DNA of 35,525 nt, from contig JAKAMR010000013.1 of the NCBI GenBank assembly GCA_021812785.1, positions 1 to 35,525 on the forward strand, written 5' to 3'. Each line of letters begins with the position of its first letter. Position 1 is the first letter of the stretch. A program made the position numbers and the translations under genes. Below, piece by piece: positions 34,687-35,525 of this stretch. The notes under the pieces are model-generated. The model was given only the letters and a program-made list of their open reading frames with translations, searched no databases and had not been told where the DNA came from. This stretch comes from Nitrospirota bacterium. Its GTDB lineage: Bacteria > Nitrospirota > Thermodesulfovibrionia > Thermodesulfovibrionales > JdFR-88.

Positions 34687-35525
34687 ATGATATTTCCATT
34701 TATAACGAGTTACGATCCGGTAGGCACAAGCGAGGGCATGCTGGATCCGCTCGGACTATACCAGATTGCTGACCAACTGGCGGTGCAGCTTGTGCCGGCG
34801 GTGAGAGAGCGAATGCAGCGCATCAGGTTTTTGACCGCCATGGCAGTGGGATCCATGGTGACTGAGGGGCTTGTGGATGACCCACAGAATCGCGATGCTT
34901 CTCCTCATCTTGTCTGGGAATGGCTTGTCGTGGAATCCGTAATTCGTGAGTTGAGTGACAATCCTGAAATCTGGGGAGTACCGGGAACACTTGTGACGCA
35001 ACACGCGCTCGACAACCATGGCTATCTCGATGCCCGGAGCTATCTGAAAACTCCCCGCATTTTCGGGTTCAACGGTGTTTACAAAAGGCTTGCTGTACAC
35101 ATCGGTATTGTCGATGTCCATTTAAGTCCAGGCCGGAATGCGGAGAAGCTAGTGGACGCCTGGGCGCGCGACCTTGGCCTTGGCGGGCTCGCCGGAGCCA
35201 AGAAGGTTTTGTCCAGGTGGTCTGCTGCGGTCCGCCGCAGCTCTGACGAGAAGCCGCCTCGTACATCGCCTGGGTGGGGCAAACAAGCGTGGGCTGAACT
35301 GGCAGGAGCCTTCGCCCCAGAGGGTTGTAAGATCCATGAAAAAAAATATCTCCGCGACCTTCTCCTCGATTCCGACGAAGGACGGCTGGGGGCCTTACCA
35401 GCAATCTGGCAGCTCCAGGCTGAGTTCGACGATGATGAATTGCGGGAAGAGGCCTTGCATGATGTCCTCGAAGAGCGGGAGCCTAAATACGGCACTTTGC
35501 TCAAGGCTATAAGGGCTTATGAGCG
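34687..35525 (+). CDS. Unknown protein, N-terminal 279 residues (runs off the window)
   Basis: An uninterrupted frame from ATG 34687, with GAAGGA five bases upstream, continues to the window edge, so at least 279 residues are coded. The opening has FPFITSYDPVGTSEG, then LDPLGLYQIADQLAVQLVPA, then RIRFLTAMAVGS. A central region (TPRIFGFNGVYKRLAVHIGIVD) reads like a winged-helix or similar compact fold, and the end is acidic and helical. No membrane segment, signal or catalytic motif is obvious. I do not recognise the family. Its position after a tRNA and repeat tract, with a different style from the housekeeping genes, suggests an integrated island, possibly a defence island. Confidence 0.75.
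   Translation, partial: MIFPFITSYDPVGTSEGMLDPLGLYQIADQLAVQLVPAVRERMQRIRFLTAMAVGSMVTEGLVDDPQNRDASPHLVWEWLVVESVIRELSDNPEIWGVPGTLVTQHALDNHGYLDARSYLKTPRIFGFNGVYKRLAVHIGIVDVHLSPGRNAEKLVDAWARDLGLGGLAGAKKVLSRWSAAVRRSSDEKPPRTSPGWGKQAWAELAGAFAPEGCKIHEKKYLRDLLLDSDEGRLGALPAIWQLQAEFDDDELREEALHDVLEEREPKYGTLLKAIRAYE

Noticed and set aside
35069..35504. Minus-strand frames at the right end
   Set aside because: They overlap the long uninterrupted plus-strand frame, which has a ribosome-binding site and a more protein-like composition.

Overview
The window comes from a bacterial chromosome, most likely an uncultured anaerobe of the Nitrospirota or Deltaproteobacteria type. This is inferred from multiheme c-type cytochromes, a fused CobA-HemD, selenocysteine synthase, heavy use of AGG arginine codons and the overall gene mix; no marker gene settles the phylum. 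Most of the window is compact, GC-rich housekeeping DNA with four-base stop/start overlaps. Two stretches look accessory: about 25,990-28,500 and everything after the tRNA-Gly at 34,382.

Left third (1-10,000). The tail of a CBS-domain protein overlaps an NRAMP-like (probably magnesium-type) transporter gene, followed by selA. Facing them on the minus strand are an OsmC-family gene and purL-purF. Next comes a minus-strand operon for two related six-heme cytochromes (each two triheme c7-like halves), a small secreted two-cysteine protein and a lipoprotein, which looks like a periplasmic electron-transfer module. A PhoU-like gene diverges from it.

Middle (10,000-25,840). A minus-strand run carries tyrS, cobA-hemD, a polyprenol-phosphate-mannose synthase, manC and a large GT-C-like membrane protein. 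Together the last three could make GDP-mannose, load it on a lipid and transfer it outside the membrane. Plus-strand alanine dehydrogenase is followed by a tightly coupled operon: ArsR-type regulator, TolC-like channel, membrane-fusion lipoprotein, RND pump, DUF2892 membrane protein and a 49-residue zinc-ribbon protein, closed by a strong intrinsic terminator.

Right third (25,840-35,525). An AT-rich islet holds two membrane proteins of unknown function, repeat relics and palindromes, and a complete MntA-HepT toxin-antitoxin pair preceded by an inverted repeat. A second purine cluster follows: a stand-alone IMP cyclohydrolase domain, purD and purE, then a DUF89/ARMT1-type phosphatase, a TsaC/Sua5-family gene and an ArnT-like glycosyltransferase. 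A tRNA-Gly(CCC) is followed by short repeats and a long reading frame of unknown family running off the window edge, which may be the start of a tRNA-integrated island.

The items most worth following are the hexaheme cytochrome operon, the unknown gene beyond the tRNA, the split PurH, the NRAMP/CBS pair and the ArsR-RND operon with its two small trailing genes.
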